A stretch of 64,000 bases of DNA from Panorpa germanica (Eukaryota; Arthropoda; Insecta; Mecoptera; Panorpidae). The translations under genes were made by a program, and so were the position numbers. Every line of letters starts with the position of its first letter. The first letter of the stretch is position 1. The stretch is from assembly GCA_963678705.1 (NCBI GenBank), contig OY783220.1, positions 7,585,001 through 7,649,000 on the forward strand, given 5' to 3'. Below are positions 51,261-64,000 of this stretch, piece after piece. Below the pieces are notes generated by a model that saw only the letters and a program-made list of their open reading frames with translations, was not told the origin of the DNA and ran no database searches.

Positions 51261-51464
51261 AATGATATACGAAAGATGCCTATCTCATCACAGATTTTTT
51301 TGACATAAGTAGGACAAAACCATTAGATTTATTTTTGATGATTATTATAATAGAAAGGCAAACTGATTATAATTAGTAAACTAGTATATTAGTATTTTAG
51401 TATATTCATTTTAAAAACGGCACGTTCGTTTTTTTCTATATTAAAAGTTGATTCCAATGCCTCG

Positions 51465-51735
51465 TACAGATTGGTGCGACATAAACATGCGACATCCAAT
51501 ATTTATATATTTTCATTCATAAGTGTACTAAATGTGTTATACTTTTAACGTACAGACTAGTGCGACATAAACATGCGACACTAATAAAACCCTTACATAT
51601 GCTACTTTTAAAAATTCTCGGTAGTATTTTTATAAAACAAAAATGTTTCAAAGCTAAGTCGGAATATCTAAAGAAATTTCTGTTTTGAATGTGATCACCT
51701 ACTCAGTCTCCAGTATAATTTCATTGTGCGTTGAC
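51465..51735 (+). repeat. Repeat family D, copy 2 (uninterrupted)
   Basis: Two GTGCGACATAAACATGCGAC-type units, then AACAAAAATGTTTCA and CTACTCAGTCTCCAGTATAA. It is collinear with 40600-41345 and gives the empty site for the family B insertion there. Confidence 0.65.
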
Positions 51736-52734
51736 GTTTTTTTACTAGTGTTTAGTAAATAAATAAAAATAATTAAAAATGGTGTTTAAATGGATAAATG
51801 AAATAGACCTATACACTATACCCTTGTCAAACTGTGTACCATAAAATTGTGAAAACTGAAACCACAAAAACGTCACTAGTATTTTTTGAACTTTAGCAAG
51901 ATGTAAAATGGCGATACTAATACTATGAAAGTGATTATAATCTATTTATTAATTTCAACAAGATATATATGTTCTTGTGTTCCTATATAAAAATTGATTC
52001 TTCTTAGGCGCCAGTCAGTGTGTTGCCGTCAGTGAAATTTACCAGTGCATGCGAAGAATTGGGTTATCGCGTAGCATCAAAAATCAATGATTCAACGTTG
52101 CAAGACTGAGAATAATATTGTGTCAGTCGTATTTGTGTTTGTGTACTTAAATGACTGGTCAAACGTCATGGGGAAATAATAATATGGATAAAAAATGTGG
52201 AACATAAAAATCAACAAAAGAATAATTTAATTATTGAGTAAATAAAAAAGTTGTTTTTTATATATATAGTTAAATCGATAATAATTAACCGTATGCAAGG
52301 GGACTGTAATTAACTCCGCATTAACATCGCGCTGATTGGTCAATGAGCTGTTGCTCAATTTTGTAAGTAACTTTCATTAATTATTTAACTGTACTTTATT
52401 AAATGAAGAGTTTGTGAAAAATAAAACTTTTGAATTAATTACGTTTTAAGTTTTTTAGATTGAATTAATTTTAGCCATCAATCATAGTTGTTCTTTTTTT
52501 TTTTAGTTTAACCTGTCTCTAATTTATTTAATGATTTTTTAATTTTTTAAGAATTAGACAAAGTCTAAAAATAGTCTATAAACATTTCTAAATATTTTAG
52601 AAAATAGAGGTTACTGATCTTTATATGTAAATGTAATATAATTATTAGCACAATTATTTAAATCTTCAGATGGTAACACCAGATTACTTGGTGGTGCTTT
52701 CGGGTTTAATTTCAATTAATTCTTTATATTATTA
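51736..52734. other. Intergenic, nothing recognised
   Basis: No coding exon or clear repeat. A short interval at 52000-52150 is less AT-rich but has no supported frame. Confidence 0.35.
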
Positions 52735-53395
52735 TTATTAGGCACTACATTCTTCCGCCTTAAATCCATAAATTACATTCCATAAGATTCTAAGAACTAC
52801 ATTCCAATTCCAAAAGAAAAAAAAATCTACACCTTTTGTCTTCTTTGTCTCTTCGTCTCTTTATCACTTCAGATTAAAATCACTTCTGCTCTGGCGTTAC
52901 TTTTCTTTCCTCGTTCCTTTTCTCTATCTCCGCCATCCACCTCTTCCCTTCACTGCCTCCCTTTAATAACTGCACAATATTCCTCTCGCTCATTACTTTT
53001 TTCTAACAAACAAACTTAATGTGCTCCAATGTTTCAAACTCTATTCCGCACACTCTACCATTCTTTCTTCGCTATTTGCCCAGTATCTGTTTCCTTTCTC
53101 CTCGTTTCCCAATCTAAATCTGGCAATCCTTCTCATGTTTTTTGCGTCTTTTTCTCTTAAGTAATGTGGTATCTGTCTCTCCCAAATTCTTTTATATGTT
53201 GTGTTGTAATTGCGCTTCTCGATTTTTCCCATTCTTTCCTGTTGCTGTATCTCCTTGTCTCTTCTCCTTAGCTCATCTTCCACACTTGTGCCTCCTTCTC
53301 TTCTTCTCTTTGTCTCCTCGATCGCCATTCCATTCCTTTCATAATACTGCTTCCTCTTTTTCGCCACCCCCCACCCTTCTTTCTACTCTCCTCCC
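52735..53395 (-). mobile_element. 5'-truncated LINE, same family as 19824-20577
   Basis: Minus-strand frame 53367-53041 repeats LRRRDKEIQQQERMGKIEK and FRLGNEEKGNRYW. A frameshift near the CCHC finger (about 53040) breaks it. The tail resumes as QLLKGGSEGKRWMAEIEKR around 52965-52905. The 3' untranslated part ends near 52740. No convincing target duplication is seen. Confidence 0.75.
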
Positions 53396-55460
53396 TTATT
53401 AGTAAGGTTTAATCCCTAACGGTCTTATTTTATAGCCGTTAAATACTTAAAAAGAACTTCTTAAGATTGTATAATTCTTAAACAATTGTTATAATTTGCA
53501 AAAGAGAAGATTTAATGTTCAGAAAGCAATGAACTAGGTCACAAAACGTAGCTAGTAACTGTTACTATGTTAGATAAATCTAAAATACACGTAACTGTGT
53601 TTAGCGGAGTCAATAATACCTTTTCTTTGTCTTTACGATGAGTATTTGTTGTTTTACAGTGTACTTCTGATATTTTAGAGTTTATTGCCGCAAATATATT
53701 AAAATTTCAGTTTTATAATAACAATAAACTATTGTATAGTAATTGTATACATTACAAAGATATTTATTCTGTGAAAAACAACGTTTTTCTTTAGGTTAAA
53801 GCCGTTATCGCTATTTAATTTAGATATTGACATCTCTTAAACTTATTCTTGACCGATTATTTATTTATTACAAATATACATACATTTTAAGAAGATGTAC
53901 ATCCCTTTTTTCATAATTTATACTATTAGGGGAGTCCTTACAGCATTCTATATTCAACCAAAGTAGCGATAACAGTCCTAAATTCTATTTAAAGTACATA
54001 ATATAAAACCAAAGTTTCTTGGTTTTTACAAAACAAGTTGCTAAAGTTTTTTTTTTTTTCTTTGGCAAAAATTCAACACCAATATATTACTGTGATATGG
54101 GAAGTAATCCTTTTAACTTTGGCTTGTTTCCACGGTTTTATTCTTTTTTTATAAACATGCCAAAATGGAATGTAAATGACAGCTTTTACTAAATGTTTAA
54201 AAGTTTATTGCAGTTTGTCAAAATAAATCCACATTTTGCATTTGTATTCATTTTTTAATCGTAAAAAATTCTAAAATTATTAATAGCACATTGCTACACA
54301 CTTTATGTTGTATTACATTAATAATATTATAGGTTACGTAAAGCATTTTATGTATAATCTTTGTTTTATTTACATAAAAGAGTGCCAATAGTTTTGAGAA
54401 CGAGAACGTATATGACAAAATGATTAAGCACTCTTTGTAACATATATTCTAATTAATCTTACTATTAAACAACATACTAAACACAGTTACGTATATTTAA
54501 CATAAAGAAGTTTCACCTTTTAAATAATTTTTTTAGGTTAACTTATCCTCCGAAATGAATTTATGTTTTCTGACGTTAATAAAACTTTTTATGCAAGATT
54601 ATATAATGTTACATATTGAATTAATATATTAGTACAGTTTCTTAATTCTTTTACATTTATTTAATGAGAATAAAACAGAATTATATTAAACTTCAATAAA
54701 TAATAAAGAGTGCATAATTTCTTTATTAGCAGAACTATTTTAACCAAATTTTTGACGCCATCTTGAATATTTTAAAATGCTTAAGTGGAGAAATTGTAGA
54801 AGAAATAGAGATACAGGAAAGTGTGATCAAAAAACAAATAACAATAAATAAATAAAGGAAATAGTTATATATTCAGTACAACTGAGCTCTTCAAAATGTT
54901 GACCATCACTGATATTGACTATCAATATCTTAATGTTAAATTGTTTTTAATAGAGAATTGACAATCAATCAAAATCATCAGCACTCGTAATAAACTGTCA
55001 TCTTAGTACACTACAACATAAAAACATTCGACTACATACAAATTTTATACGAGCTGATGTTTTTGTTTTTATTAGTTACAATCGTTTTAAATCGATATCA
55101 GAATTACTTCACAGACGAGTATTTCTTTCTATTTATAGGCATGTAGTAATTTAAAATCAAGATTGCTTATGTTATAAAAAGTACAATTGATTAAAAAATT
55201 CCCGTCAATTGTTTGAAGGAGAAAACATTGAATATAAATAATTAAGATTAGGAATTGTTCAGAATTCAAGTGTCGATTTCGTTGTTGTCAGGTCCGGGTG
55301 AAGATTATAGTCAGTTAGAATACTAATGACGTTTTCTATTTAAAATAAATGTTGCACTCGTTTCACACTTTAAATTAGAAAAGATATTATCTGCATTATA
55401 ATTTTGCTTGGTTGAATGTGCTTGTTATATTAGTATTGAATTATAACGGGTACAATTTTA
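53396..55460. other. Intergenic, with a family H fragment
   Basis: No gene recognised. Around 54600-54700, AATGTTACATATTGAATT and AACAGAATTATATTAAACTTC-like sequence matches 63185-63275 and, inverted, 22985-23125. Confidence 0.35.
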
Positions 55461-55462
55461 CA

Positions 55463-55745
55463 TATATAATTTCTCGGGCTTCCTAGGCACGTAGCCTTTT
55501 ATCGCCCCTAATATTATACTTTATATCCAGACTGAAGGGCAAGAATGATCTATTCATGACTACTGCTCTTACAAATTTCGGTTTCTCAATCAAGAAGGCG
55601 TTGTTAACTGGAAGCGTCTGCGAAGTCTGTTGCACCGCCCTTTGGAGTTCATTTCTTGCCATTGCTGTATTTTTACAATGCCAGAGAATGTGGTCAGGAT
55701 CTGCCTCCTCTTCACCACACTTCAGTAATAATTAGGGCGATAGAT
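55463..55745 (-). pseudogene. LINE 3' end with terminal zinc finger
   Basis: The minus strand reads KCGEEEADPDHILWHC, the end of a Cys/His finger typical of LINE ORF2 C-termini, then ARNELQRAVQQTSQTLP and LPFSLDIKYNI to a stop. The 3' end GGCTACGTGCCTAGGAAGCC is shared with the tail at 28.93 kb. It is a different family from the one at 20 kb and 53 kb. Confidence 0.65.
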
Positions 55746-57857
55746 ATTGTTTGATTTAGTGCTTCACCGGAAAACAGAATTTTGTTGAAAATTGTTCAGT
55801 TACATGATTGACAAATTGAGGCTTCTGACTAGCATTTAATTTTTGCACCGCTTGAATTTATAGGGGAATGATTTAAATAAGCTTGAAGCATTTGTCCGTT
55901 TATTAATGGAAAAGTACGTTTTGGATATTCTATTTTGAAAATGTGTAGCTAAAAATATGAACGCAAAAAACGGACATAGTCTATTGTACACCTACAGTAC
56001 ATTTTACATATATGTACCCATAATGCATTGTTTTATTTATGCCTGGTGTAAATCAAACTTTGATGGGGTGAATGTACTAAAAGCTACGGTCATCGAGACA
56101 CCGAGCTCTGAGGCATGATCCTATGCTATAACTATGCATACTGCATATGCTTTTGTTTAACAAACTTTGTTTAAAAAAGAATGAAATATAGTCATTTTAT
56201 TAAAAGCAAGTTGTAAAGTTTATATCATATGACTCAGTAAATATTTAAAATGTATGTTAAAAACATTTAGCAAAGAAACAGCTCTGTTTTTCCCTTATCT
56301 AGGTGTATTGATAATATTATTTTATCAATTTGCTATATCAAATTCATTGGCATATGGTATCTATCTAAATATTGAACAAATTAATCAAAACAGTAAAATT
56401 TCTTGTTTGTTTTAGTGTCAATTTATATTTATGGCGTTTTTGTTTACGATTCAGTGCTGCCCTCTTTTTACGCATTCAATTTTAATTGTTCGTTAAACTA
56501 TTTCGTTAAATAAAAAACAAACAAATGTGAAATAAAGTAAAATGTTTTATCTTGCTGCAACCGTATGCTGTAACTTCACAAACAGAATATTTACGACTGG
56601 AAACAAAGCATCTAACAGTTTTGTAGGTGCAGCAAGGTAACGATAGACTCTCATCAGTATCTATCTTGGTACAATATCATCACTCATATTTTATTACCGT
56701 GAAAAGCGAAAGTAATTTACAAATTGATTTCATTTTTTATAATAGAGCAAAGATTCAAACCAGATCTTTCTTAAACAATTACATATTGGGAAATAGAACA
56801 TAATAACTTTATTTCCTTAAGCTTCCTTAAGAAGTAAGTCTTTAAAATGTTTAAACAATGCACACAAAGTAATGTTACGTTGGATTAGTTTTACAAGTTC
56901 TTTAAATCACCGATTTAGAAGCACTGTTCTCCAGACGTTTATTAACCTTTTGTCAAGTATCATATTAACCATAAATTTTATGTATTTTGGCGTTACTTCG
57001 AACTAATCTGTCTGGCACGTAGCTGCATATTGGTTGTTGTTGAATACAACGGTATTTGTGGAAACAAATAGCAGACCGCGACGAACTGGCGACTAACTTC
57101 TCTCCGAACACCACGTGATAACGTCACGGTCTGTATTAAATTACATTTACATTATTTGTGAAACATTGCATCTATCGGCTTGGTACTTTGGCAATGGTTC
57201 TGACCAAGAAGTAAACTCTCCAATTCTTTAACAAGATATTCATATGCATATATTACTTGTATAGTCTCATTTCTTTCATAACTAACTTTGTTTCCTGTGG
57301 TAATATGATTTTTCTGTTGCTTTTAAAAATTAAGTATCAAATAAAGTTATAACCTCACTAAAAATTTACGAATATGACAACTGAGACAGTAAAAATAGAA
57401 TGAATAACAGGAATATAGAATTAAACTATGCCAGTGCCCAGAATTAAGACAGAATATCTTGTTTACCAATCTCAATTTAGATGATTTAGGCATACATTTT
57501 GAAAAAATGACGATTGACAACGATTTTTTTCGAAATATATTCTTATTAGTGGGTTTTAATCTGATAAGAGGACTCATTTTACTGTACATCTGATAGATAT
57601 TGACCTGTAGAATTATGTATTTATATATATGTAGGTATAAAACAAAGAATATTAAAAATGTTAAACGTTTTAAATGAAGAATAAATAAATAAACATAACC
57701 TTGAAAGTACTGCACTGAAAATGCATCGTGTTACGTCATTAAACTTACGTACGAGTGTTGCGGTTTCACATATACGATATATATTATGTCTAGAATATTT
57801 TATGTTAAAAATTTGTTATCGTTAAAAAGCTATAAAGATTTATTTTCTTTGTTTTAG
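55746..57857. other. Upstream region of the TRIM-NHL gene, no exon assigned
   Basis: Untranslated first exon(s) and promoter of the downstream gene are expected here or inside its first intron. The interval 57060-57135 is GC-richer and contains CACGTG and ACGTCA motifs; a further TTACGTCATTA lies at 57733. These are only possible regulatory sites. A 122-codon open frame on the minus strand (57347-57715) looks like noncoding AT-rich sequence. Confidence 0.35.
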
Positions 57858-60800
57858 GACACGATTGGGGGCGCGCGGCCTGCTGGGTCTTACCGGCATG
57901 GTCAGCATGACCTCCATGACCTCTATGACCTCTACATTGGTGGAGACGGTATCCATCAACTATGAAGACTTCAATGAGAGTTTTCTTACATGTGGAACAT
58001 GTTTATGTTAGTATAATATACCCATATTTTGTTCAAATAATAAATACTTTGAGTCAATGACTGGATTTTATTGGTGTTTTATATGTTACAGGTATGTACG
58101 ATGGTGGCGAACACACGCCAAAATTGTTACCATGCTCCCATACGGTTTGCCTACATTGCCTGACACGAATAGCTGCGTCACAAACAAGAGAGGTTGGCAC
58201 ATTTAGGTTTGTACTTATATGTTTACGCCTAATTGATATGCAATCACTATTACCAATTAATATGTTTGCGTCCAGAAGAGATTCAGTATTTTTTATATTT
58301 ATTTATTTATTTGCATTGACTTTTATTCGTCATAGCCACCATCATTTTTTATACATTTTACAATTTATAATTCATTTTACAAATTTCTAAATATTTCAAT
58401 AATTCGCTAATTAATTTTGAATCACTTAACAAAAATTTAGTATTAACAGGAAAAGTTTTAATCACATCTAATATATCGCTATTCAATTTTGATCTTTCTA
58501 AACTATAATTTATGCATTCAAATATAATATGATCCAAAGTTCCTTCTTCACCACATTGACATCTATCGTCAGATTTAATATTAATTTTGTACAGGTGAGC
58601 TGGAGTTTTACAATGATTACTTTTGATTCTGATTATAGTTGATATAATTTTGGGGGACTCATTTCTAAACCATCTTTTCTTACTTAAATTTGGATGCAAC
58701 ATATAATAATCTCTTCCTTTTAACTGACTTTTGTTAATGAAATCTGTGTTTCTCAAATTGAAGTTTAATTTTTTGATTATATTAAAAATTTCATATGAAG
58801 GTAATTTCACTTTCATCTCAATTTCCAAATTTATTGATTCCTTTGGCAATTTATCCGTAATTTCGTTTCCTCTTATTCCACAATGTCCTGGTATCCACAT
58901 AAATTTTATGGTATTATTCTTATTTATTATATTGAAATACATCTCCTTAATTTTGTATGTCAAAATATCATTATTTGATTTGTTATCATTAAAATTAAAT
59001 TTTTTTAAAACACTTAAAGAATCCGTTATAATTTCCAATGCTTTTAATATTGCTAATTTTTCATCAGTATAAGAGCAAACTTTGTTATTTAATTTAAATT
59101 TATCATATAATAAATTTATTTGTTCATATATAGCAAATCCTGCTTCATTTCTTTCTAAATCAATAGATGCATTAGATTTAAAAAAATTTCATTATTTATC
59201 GCATTATTAAATGTTTTTGATAATAATTGTGTGTTAATATATATATATCCATAGGTCTAATTAATGATTCAAAAGGAATAGAGATTTGGAATTTAATTAA
59301 ATTCAGAAAAAAAAAATTAAATTAAACTCTTTATTTAAATTCAGAAAAAAAAACAAAGACGCAAAAAGATTTAATTTGATGTAAGAGGTAGAGAATGTGT
59401 TTGGTTATGTTCAAACGTTTTTTTTTACGTTTGTAGATGTCCAATATGCCGGGAGTCAATTACAATACCACGTGGAGGCGTCCCGGCTCTTCCTCCATCA
59501 TTTTTAGTAAATCAACTACTTGATTTAATGTCACGACAAAGGCGAGAAGTAATACCAAAATGTTCTGTACATCTGAATCAGGTAATTATTAACGACAAAA
59601 TCTGTAACAAACGTTTTTTAAATTCTTTCAAAAGTAATATTATCTTTATATATTTTATTTTTAGGAATTGCTATTCTGTGAAACATGTGATGCTGTTTTT
59701 TGTTCATTATGTACAGGAGGTTCACACAGTACAACGTCAACAGTTGTTACACTTCCTAGTGCACCAGTAGCACCTTGTGAACATACTGTAATACCCTTTT
59801 CTATTGCAATTAAACGTATGTCTGAGATTCTGTTATATAAAGCCAACGAATGTATCGCCAAATTATCAAATGCACAAGAATCTGTATCTCAAGAGTTACA
59901 AAGGCTAGACGGTTCTACAGAATCTTGTTTAGCCAGTGTAAATAATACATTTAGGTGAATTAAATTTTCTATATGTAAATTTAGTAAAGATTTAAACCAT
60001 GTTTAGTTTGACATGATTACTGATTTTTTTCTATAATAGAGAGTTATCTACACTTGTCGAACAAAGGCGGCAACAAATGATTGCGGCTGTAACTAGTGCT
60101 GCACAAGCTAAAAGAAAAGTATTACAAGAACAACACGCATTAATTGAAACAGAGAAAGCAAAAGTAATCTATCTTAATCCCGTTTACTTTATATATCTTT
60201 TTGAACGGATTCTTTTTAATATTTGTGTAATTGTTTTAGGTGGAGCAAGAATGTGAAGGCCTGCAATACCAGGTGGAAGTCCGTAGTATAACTCAACGTA
60301 TAAGTAGCCTTAGTGAAAAATTGGACAGCGCATGTTCCTTGGGAGACCCTCGAGAAAATGCTTTTTTGACATGTGATTTTGAGCATAACGATTGTGTCTC
60401 AGTCATCACCACATGCATGGAAAGTGTGGGTCGAGTGAGAACAAGTACAACATTTCCAAGTTTGTGCTCTGCTAAATTAGGTATTTCCTAATTAATTAGG
60501 TGTTATTTAAATATACCTTTATTTGTGATGCTAAAATAATATATGTTTTCTTGTAGACACTGTAAATGTGATAAAAAATCTGGAATCTTCCATTACATTA
60601 TGCACTGTGGATTATCACGGTGATGCTAGAGTTACAGGAGGAGATCCAGTGACAGCAATGCTTTGTTGTCTTGAAAATGAGCAATCCGAACAAGGGCCCA
60701 ACGATGGAGAACCCTGCGAAATTTGCGATAACGACGACGGGACGTACATGTAAATAGTTTTATTCTAAATTATTTGATCTTTTTATAAACGAATTTATAA

Positions 60801-62034
60801 ATGACCGTAATATGTTTTTTTTCAGTATTAAATTTAGGCCTGAACGATCAGGCAATTATTGTGTAAAAATATCAGTATTCAATCGACCAGTTCGAGATTT
60901 TCCCTTGACGTTTATTGCCACAGATCATAATAACCCAGTGCGAATTTGGGGAGGACATGGTTCTGGTAAAGATGGCCTACTACAACCTGTTGCTATTGCT
61001 GTTGCCCCATGTGATGACGAAGAAAACGAAATGTTGTTTGTTGTCGATACTGGTAATTCTAGAATTAAAGTGCTGACACCTGATTTTCAATTTGTTAAAC
61101 ATCTAAATAACGAAGGTAAGTCTTTAGACTATTGAGATTGACATGCACCTGATGGTTCTTTATTAAATAATAATTATGATGTTTCAGGCTTGGAAGGCAG
61201 AAGTTGTACGGGAATATCACGTCATGGATCTGATTTAGTTTTAGTAAACTGGCGAACGAAAGAAATTACAATAATGGATCAATCTGGTGAAACGCGATTA
61301 TCTTTCACGCATGCTGATCTTGTTGAACCGACTGCAATAGCTGTTGATCAAAGTTATGGCCATATTTTAGTTGCTGATAATGGAAAACGAACTGTCTTTG
61401 TATTTGATGATGCTGGAAAACTGTTATTCCATGTAAATTGAAAACTTAAAATGAATTGTTATTTGTGAATATCAATATTTAAAATCGTGTATCATTTCAC
61501 AGGTTGGAAGTAAAGAAACTTTAAGTTTAATTTCATCAGTAGCAGTCGGTCCAGATGGAGAGATTGTTGTCGCTGATTCTAAAATTCATGTGTACAATTC
61601 AAAAGGAGATTTATTGAGAGACATAAGTGCTGATGACAAAAGTATTTATAATTCGTTATGACCATTTCTAATTAATGAAATGTTGAGATATTAATTTCGT
61701 AATTACTTTTATAGTAAACAAGGGTAGATATGGTGGATTAACTGTGGATTCAGAAGGTAGAATACTGGCATCCAGGACTGAAAAAGGGAGAAATATTATA
61801 CAGGTTCGATTATTCTCAGCGCTTTTATATAAGTGGAATATTAAAAAATGATTATAAATTAATTTAATTTTGTGTTTTCAGATTTTTTCATTAAATGATG
61901 GAAAATTAATATCTACTATTGATTCAAGTGAGCATAAATTAAAAAGACCAAGTGGTCTTGCAACGACTGTTGATAATCACGTAATCGTTGTTGATCTCGG
62001 AAATGACTGCCTCAAGAAATATAGATACTGGTAA
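57858..62034 (+). CDS. TRIM-NHL E3 ubiquitin ligase (TRIM2/3-like: RING, B-box, coiled coil, filamin, NHL)
   Basis: Twelve coding exons: 57858-58006 (ATG at 57898), 58092-58206, 59437-59581, 59665-59954, 60040-60163, 60240-60480, 60557-60749, 60826-61115, 61188-61432, 61503-61641, 61715-61803, 61882-62034. From the ATG they total 2133 nt including TAA (710 aa), every junction GT/AG and in phase. RING: C32, C35, C51, H53, C56, C59, C76, C79, all present. B-box 2: C117, H120, C128, C131, C136, C139, H144. Coiled coil about 165-300. Filamin repeat about 325-440 with DDGTYIIKFRPERSGNYCV. NHL beta-propeller about 448-710 (for example FVVDTGNSRIKVL, ILVADNGKRTVFVFD). The RING would transfer ubiquitin from an E2; NHL and filamin parts bind RNA or protein targets in this family. 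An in-frame extension upstream of the ATG within exon 1 is open, so an earlier start in an unseen exon is possible. The frame is fully intact. Confidence 0.93.
58340..59225 (-). mobile_element. Antisense LINE fragment with RNase H domain in TRIM-NHL intron 2
   Basis: The minus-strand frame from about 59165 to 58388 codes the RNase H and C-terminal part of an I- or R1-like non-LTR retrotransposon. It has YTDEKLAILKALEIITDSLS, then FMWIPGHCGIRGNEITDKL, then a Cys/His finger CQCGEEGTLDHIIFEC and a short tail. One residue after DKL is Pro where Ala is usual. The polymerase and endonuclease are absent, and the frame seems to break upstream near 59170. The AT-rich 3' end lies near 58340. Exons on either side are undisturbed, so the gene tolerates it. 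Confidence 0.8.
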
Positions 62035-64000
62035 AATAATACTCACAATGTGACACGTTATTATTGTTACCCATGAATAATAAAGATTAACTTTTTACGT
62101 ATTGTTATTGATGTATAAATAGTTTTAGGAATAATTTTTTATATTGTTTTTATATTTTTTTTATATATTATTTATATTGTTTAATTAATTAATCATTGAA
62201 CATACATAAGACCATATCCCAGAAATGCTAGTGTTTTTATATATTAAGTCTGTTATAAGCAGTACTGCTTTCACTACTTACATTTACTTAAATCGAAATG
62301 GGTAACAGTAAATACTGATGTATCAGGACTTACACGTTTGATAGAAGATAGGGTGAGAAAATATAGTATTTGAACAATTAGAGAAGGTACTGTACAAACT
62401 AATTATTCGTAAATTTTATTGCGTCTGTTTAAAATAGATGATTGAATACTTCTTAAATTTTAAAAGAAATTCACTGTTTTATTGATTTTAAAAATCATAC
62501 AAATTGTTATAGACTTACAAGCTGAACTAATATTTGTACTTTTAATTTTTTAAATAGATGTCGCCGTAAGCACGGTTCAGTTTAGGTAAAATGCAGAGAA
62601 CATGACTGTTACATTTAACTTTAATGATACTTAAAATTTATTTCAATGTTCTCTGTTTTTTACTTGTGATTTCTGAGATAATCTAATGAAATATTTAAAA
62701 AATAAGTTTGTAGAAAATCGACAAAATATGACTGGAATAAAAAATGTACATAATAATAAAGCTTATGTGAAAAATATATGTTATATGACAAATAAATATA
62801 AAATATGGAATTCTTACTATTATAAATGTTGATATAGTTATTTATAGTTCTAGTTTTAATATAGAATACTTAAGATATGTATATGGATGAAAGATATATT
62901 CTAACGTACTTGCGATAAATTTGAAGAATTATATAAGGCAAAGTAATTTACAATGTGATTATTCATATTCATTTAAATAAATGAAACTATTTTAAATATT
63001 TTAATGTTCGTGAGTATATATTTACAAATTGTAATAATTGTCAACGTGATTGAATTAACAAACTACCCGCTAAAGACAATTACATATATTTAAGGTTTAT
63101 GTAACATAAAAAAGTTTATCTTACACATAACATATACATATAATATTCTACCATTTCTACCACAAATTAAACTTCTTATATAAGATTTAATAATGTTACA
63201 TATTAAATTTGGTAAAATATTCCTAGTGTATTTTGCATTTATTAAATGACAGTGTAACAGAATTATATTAAACTTCTGCAAAGCTACATATGTGTAAGGT
63301 AATATTCATGTTTTGTGTTTAGCGGGTATGCAACCATGAATGTAGAATTTATGGAGCAGATACTTTTGGAGGTTAATGTTTCGTAAAACATACATGTTGC
63401 TACAAAATGTTTTTGCCTTTTTCTCAAATTATTTAGATAATAAATAATTATTTAGAATCTCTTTAAAATGGTTTTAACCCTTTCTTCTGAAATTTATTGA
63501 CAGATGATATTGGTCAGATAATAATCCATATCATCAGTGTATAGATGGTGTTTGTATATGATGGTGTTATAGATGGACGCAGTACACATTTATTTTAAGA
63601 TATCGATTCAATGATATGCGTTAGATACGCATTAGGGTCTAAACTCACTACACCGCACCGAGCTCCGAGCTATATGTATTTTTGGTTTGAAGTTTAATAT
63701 TTCCCGATGAACTAGTAGCCGCAGTAAAAAGTATATCCTGATATTAAACTGTACTTACACTTTTTACGAATTACGCCGAGACTCTTTGGCTGCACACATG
63801 TTTGTAGATATAGAAACATACAGCTCGTAGATCGGGATCCGAAATGATACTCGACATACAGATAGCTCTTTGCGAATATTGCGTATTTCAGTAGAAACGG
63901 TTAGTACCTGCTCTGGAATTTTTATCTTCCCATGACAAAGCAAACAGTACAGAAATGTTGTTATTTGGTTAAAGAAAGAAGAACACTAATATTTGAAAAG
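62035..64000 (+). other. 3' untranslated region and flank of the TRIM-NHL gene
   Basis: Long AT-rich sequence after the stop. AATAAA signals occur, for example, at 62791-62796 and near 62977. No further coding exon is seen. A family H fragment lies at about 63110-63285. The last 400 bases are somewhat less AT-rich without an open frame of note. Confidence 0.5.
63110..63285 (-). repeat. Repeat family H fragment
   Basis: AATGTTACATATTAAATTTGG through AACAGAATTATATTAAACTTC is matched by 54600-54700 and inverted at 22985-23125. Nature unknown. Confidence 0.45.

Noticed and set aside
57347-57715. 122-codon minus-strand frame
   Set aside because: AT-rich, hydrophobic by composition, no domain; lies in the upstream region of the TRIM-NHL gene.

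Overview
This is an AT-rich window of animal nuclear DNA, almost certainly from an insect. The genes are split by small introns with GT/AG borders, there is a tandem pair of CYP6-like cytochrome P450 genes, and most of the remaining sequence is made of transposon remnants. The non-LTR retrotransposon tails (arginine/glutamate-rich C-terminus with a final CCHC finger) remind me of elements common in Hymenoptera. That order is my best guess, from memory only.

Region by region. (1) 1-10275: two P450 genes lie head-to-tail on the minus strand. The left one runs off the window after four visible exons. The right one (6513-10275) is complete: ten exons splice in frame to 519 codons with all the canonical motifs. 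A 3.1-kb BEL/Pao LTR retrotransposon with two identical 309-bp LTRs sits between them, 164 bp upstream of the left gene's start codon. Both genes carry DNA-transposon insertions in introns. (2) 10.3-33.2 kb: I see no credible host gene. There are several MITE-like families (called A, B, C, E, G here), 3' ends of LINEs, tRNA-derived SINE pieces and a triple-nested insertion at 12.7-13.9 kb. (3) 33.4-45.2 kb, minus strand: a set of very small exons that appear to form one gene for membrane microproteins. Five short ATG exons (four of them with related cysteine-rich ends) all finish in the same phase at GTAAG donors. Two different terminal exons, each coding a single transmembrane helix and a stop, begin in the matching phase. 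The products would be about 52-69 residues. This is the most unusual thing in the window. (4) 46-57.8 kb: a lone retrotransposon gag ORF, a full-length SINE with target-site duplication, more MITEs and LINE tails. (5) 57.86-62.03 kb, plus strand: the coding part of a TRIM-NHL E3 ubiquitin ligase. Twelve exons give 710 codons with RING, B-box, coiled coil, filamin repeat and NHL repeats. An antisense LINE fragment sits in its second coding intron. The last 2 kb are its 3' flank.

The three host loci have no evident functional link: detoxification or hormone P450s, a putative single-pass membrane microprotein gene, and a ubiquitin ligase. The mobile elements are informative because several insertions can be checked against an uninterrupted copy of the same target repeat inside this window.
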